Assembly: GCA_028285265.1 (NCBI GenBank)
Contig: JANQPX010000030.1
Coordinates: 558,001-622,000 of the forward strand
Length of the DNA stretch: 64,000 nucleotides
Direction: 5' to 3'
Source of the DNA: Geminicoccaceae bacterium
GTDB lineage: Bacteria > Pseudomonadota > Alphaproteobacteria > Geminicoccales > Geminicoccaceae
The position numbers were made by a program, and so were the translations under genes. The notes beneath the pieces were generated by a model. That model saw only the letters and a program-made list of their open reading frames with translations, had not been told where the DNA came from and ran no database searches. Of this stretch, positions 61,774 through 64,000 are shown one piece after another (within the stretch, counting starts at the first letter, position 1; every line of letters starts with the position of its first letter).

Positions 61774-62982
61774 TTACGCCACCCGAGGTTCGCCCATGGC
61801 CCTCTCGACGCTGCCGCCATGGTTCTGCCAGGCTTCCGAGATGATTTGCGTGTAGCGATGTCGAAAATGCGGTGCGGCGAAGCGAAGCGCATTTTCGCGG
61901 CAATCCTGCGCTGCGAAACAATCAATATTGTCTTCGAATTTCTGGACGGCATGCCGGATGGCCTCCGGCGTCTGCGCATGGAAAAAGAGCCCTGTCGGTC
62001 TTGGCTGTCCAAGGGGGCGAACGGTTTCGAGGACGCCACCGGCGCCGAAGGCAATCACCGGCGTCCCTGCCGCTTGCGCCTCCACTGGCGTAATGCCGAA
62101 ATCCTCTTCAGGCGCGAAGATGAAGGCCTTGGCACGCCGCATCTCCCGCTCGAGGACCTCAAAGGGTTGAGGTGGCAGCAGAGTGATATTGCCGCCCGCT
62201 TTTGCAGCGGCTGCCGGTTGGCCCGGACCATCGCCGATGACGGTCAGCCGTTTGTCTGGCATGCCGATGAAGGCGTCGACGATCGTTTCTGTGTGTTTGT
62301 AGGGCACAAACCGTGATGCCGCGAGATAATGATCGTCTTTGGTTTCCTCCAGACCAAAACGATCGACGTCAACCGGCGGGTGCACGACGTCACTTTCCCG
62401 GCGGTAGGTCTTTTGGATGCGCCTAGCTACATAGGCCGAATTAGCGATGAACTGGTCAACGCCATGGGCTGTTCTCGAGTCCCAAAGGCGAAGACGGTGC
62501 AAAAGGTAACGCGTCAGCATGCCTTTAAGGCCGCGATTCAGGCCGGATTGGCGGAGATATTCGTGCTGCAGCTCCCACGCGTAACGCATCGGAGTATGGA
62601 CATAGGCAATGTGCAGCTGATCCGGGCCGGTGAGCACCCCTTTGGCAACGGCATGACTGCTGGAAAGCACGAGGTCGTAGTGGCTGAGATCAAACTGCTC
62701 GATAGCCAGCGGAAACAACGGCAAATAATGACGAAAGCGCGGTGATTTGCCAAAGGGAAGGCGTTGAATGAAGGAGGTGTTGATCTGTTTACCGTCGAGA
62801 AAACGACGTGAGTCACCCTTCATGATATCGACAAGGGTAAAAACGTCGGCGGTGGGATAACAAGCGAGGATTTCCGCCGCGACACGCTCTGACCCGTAGA
62901 AGTGGTCAAACCACTCGTGGACGAGAGCGATCCGCGCAGGGGTGCCGTCAGCGCGCAAGAGGTCAGGGATCTCGACGCTCAC
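61774..62982 (-). CDS. Family 4 glycosyltransferase (mannosyltransferase-like)
   Basis: A 402-residue GT-B enzyme. RIALVHEWFDHFYGSERVAAEILACYP opens the N-terminal domain (part: VHEWFDHFYGSERVAAEI), YVHTPMRYAWE is in mid-domain, and the donor site is FAPEEDFGITPVEAQAAGTPVIAFGAGG with the E-x7-E pair intact (part: EEDFGITPVEAQAAG). Length is normal. It probably builds a surface polysaccharide, but there is no local cluster. Its GTG start overlaps the ABC-F stop (GTGA), and it reads towards degP with a 161-base gap. Confidence 0.9.
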   Translation of the reverse strand: MSVEIPDLLRADGTPARIALVHEWFDHFYGSERVAAEILACYPTADVFTLVDIMKGDSRRFLDGKQINTSFIQRLPFGKSPRFRHYLPLFPLAIEQFDLSHYDLVLSSSHAVAKGVLTGPDQLHIAYVHTPMRYAWELQHEYLRQSGLNRGLKGMLTRYLLHRLRLWDSRTAHGVDQFIANSAYVARRIQKTYRRESDVVHPPVDVDRFGLEETKDDHYLAASRFVPYKHTETIVDAFIGMPDKRLTVIGDGPGQPAAAAKAGGNITLLPPQPFEVLEREMRRAKAFIFAPEEDFGITPVEAQAAGTPVIAFGAGGVLETVRPLGQPRPTGLFFHAQTPEAIRHAVQKFEDNIDCFAAQDCRENALRFAAPHFRHRYTQIISEAWQNHGGSVERAMGEPRVA

Positions 62983-64000
62983 GATGCGTTAGCCTCCGCT
63001 TCGAGTTCAAGCTGAAGCCAACGTTCTTCGACGTCTTCCAGTTCCTGTTGCAGCTGAGCCAAGCGTTCCGTCTTCGTTTCAAAAGCTTCGGCATCCTTTG
63101 CGAAGAGGTCGGGATCAGCAAGGGCAGCTTCGAGATCAACCTGCTCTGCCTGAAGCTGCTCCATGCGCTTTTCCAGTTTTGCCAAGTTGCGCTCGGCTTG
63201 ACGTTTCAAGCGACCTGCCTGTCGATGATCTTCTTTGATCTTGGGTGTTTCGGGTTCCGTTGACGTCTTGGCGATCGAACGGGTGACCGCGGGCTGCCGT
63301 TGTTGCAGATAGTCAGTATAGCCTCCCGCATACTCCATGGCGATGCCATCTCCTTCAAGCACAATTGTGCTTGTGACCAGTCGGTCAAGAAAGTCTCTGT
63401 CATGGCTGACCAGGAGCAGGGTGCCCTCGAACTCCGCTAATCGTTCCTGGAGAAGGTCGAGCGTCTCCATGTCGAGATCATTCGTCGGTTCATCCATCAC
63501 CAGGAGGTTGGCAGGGCGTGCTAGTTGCTGAGCGAGCAGCAGACGGTTGCGCTCGCCACCGGATAGCGCACGGATCGGGGTGCGCAATTGCTCGGAGCGG
63601 AAAAGAAAGTCCTTTAGATAGCCGACGACATGACGAAAACGGCCCTGAACTTCAACATGATCACCGCCGTCTGGGCAAAGCGTATCCCAGGGACTCTTGT
63701 CCAGTGCTAGGCTATCGCGGCGTTGGTCGATTTTGGCGACGTCAAGATTGGTGCCGAGACGAACACAGCCGCTGTCTGGCGGCAGGTCACCCGTCAAAAG
63801 GCGGATAAGGGTGGTTTTGCCGGCGCCATTGGGGCCGATGATACCGATCCGGTCACCGCGCATGATGCGGGTCGAGAAGTCTTGAACGATGACCCGTTCA
63901 TCAAAGCGTTTCTCGATCCCATCCGCCTCGATCACCAATCGGCCACTTTTGCTCACCGATTGATTTTCAAGCTTCGCTTGCCCTTCTGGGCGAAGCCGTT
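62979..64000 (-). CDS. ABC-F family ATPase (Uup type), 5' part outside window
   Basis: C-terminal part of a ribosome- or DNA-associated ABC-F protein. The frame is open through the window edge, so the GTG at 63956 is internal and the first cassette lies outside. The visible cassette has Walker A GPNGAGKTTLIRL, signature ALSGGERNRLLLAQQL and Walker B LLVMDEPTNDLDMETLDL, then a linker, and a coiled-coil C-terminus (about the last 90 residues, Glu/Gln/Leu rich) typical of Uup. It has no membrane segment, so it is not a transporter. Confidence 0.9.
   Translation of the reverse strand, partial: RLRPEGQAKLENQSVSKSGRLVIEADGIEKRFDERVIVQDFSTRIMRGDRIGIIGPNGAGKTTLIRLLTGDLPPDSGCVRLGTNLDVAKIDQRRDSLALDKSPWDTLCPDGGDHVEVQGRFRHVVGYLKDFLFRSEQLRTPIRALSGGERNRLLLAQQLARPANLLVMDEPTNDLDMETLDLLQERLAEFEGTLLLVSHDRDFLDRLVTSTIVLEGDGIAMEYAGGYTDYLQQRQPAVTRSIAKTSTEPETPKIKEDHRQAGRLKRQAERNLAKLEKRMEQLQAEQVDLEAALADPDLFAKDAEAFETKTERLAQLQQELEDVEERWLQLELEAEANAS

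Noticed and set aside
1..64000. tRNA, rRNA, CRISPR, insertion sequences, phage genes and riboswitches
   Set aside because: Looked for on both strands by eye; no cloverleaf arms with a T-loop motif, spaced repeats, transposase motifs or known riboswitch cores were seen.

Overview
The window looks like chromosomal DNA of a free-living, probably marine or soil alphaproteobacterium with moderately high GC. Pointers are a DUF4170 protein, a TAXI-type TRAP transporter, BMP and LIV-type ABC importers, single-chain L-serine dehydratase, and the DegP plus two-component layout. No rRNA, tRNA, CRISPR array, insertion sequence or prophage gene was seen. Genus cannot be fixed from sequence alone.

Layout: 0-8.5 kb is an exopolysaccharide operon (polyprenyl-P sugar transferase cut by the window edge, three glycosyltransferases, Wzx flippase, Wzc-type co-polymerase/kinase). 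8.7-14 kb holds housekeeping genes (L-serine ammonia-lyase, polyphosphate kinase, SixA-type phosphatase, alpha/beta hydrolase). 14-18.2 kb holds two membrane coiled-coil proteins, pointing away from each other, that share a C-terminal domain resembling that of RsiW/ChrR-type anti-sigma factors; no sigma factor gene is present. 18.2-20.7 kb: DUF188 protein, amidase with a tiny partner, DUF4170. 20.9-27.6 kb is a nucleoside uptake and salvage operon (BMP-binding protein, ATPase, two permeases, a fused cytidine deaminase/purine nucleoside phosphorylase, deoxyribose-phosphate aldolase). 27.7-29.5 kb holds a solitary alpha-glucosidase behind a broken LacI regulator. 29.8-34.8 kb is a complete branched-chain-amino-acid-type ABC importer. 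35-47.6 kb holds small-molecule catabolism genes (D-cysteine desulfhydrase/cysteate lyase family, D-amino-acid dehydrogenase, TAXI-TRAP transporter, GMC oxidoreductase, sulfopyruvate-type decarboxylase, Ldh-family dehydrogenase) with a response regulator and a receiver-kinase hybrid embedded. 47.8-53 kb is a second polysaccharide locus (WecG/TagA transferase, second Wzc kinase, Wzy/WaaL-type polymerase or ligase). 53.4-57.7 kb has a small secreted-peptide gene and a polyamine-type ABC importer that lacks its second permease. 57.8-64 kb has a sensor kinase/OmpR regulator, DegP protease, a GT4 glycosyltransferase and an ABC-F ATPase cut by the window edge.

Working together: the two polysaccharide loci carry initiation, elongation, flipping, polymerisation and length control, with two distinct BY-kinases. 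The nucleoside operon couples import to deamination, phosphorolysis and deoxyribose cleavage. The 35-47.6 kb block is consistent with amino-acid or C3-sulfonate use, but substrates are inferred. Stem-loops follow each of the four solute-binding-protein genes. Several loci show decay: the LacI relic, the missing potC-type permease, and a potB-type start with a displaced ATG.
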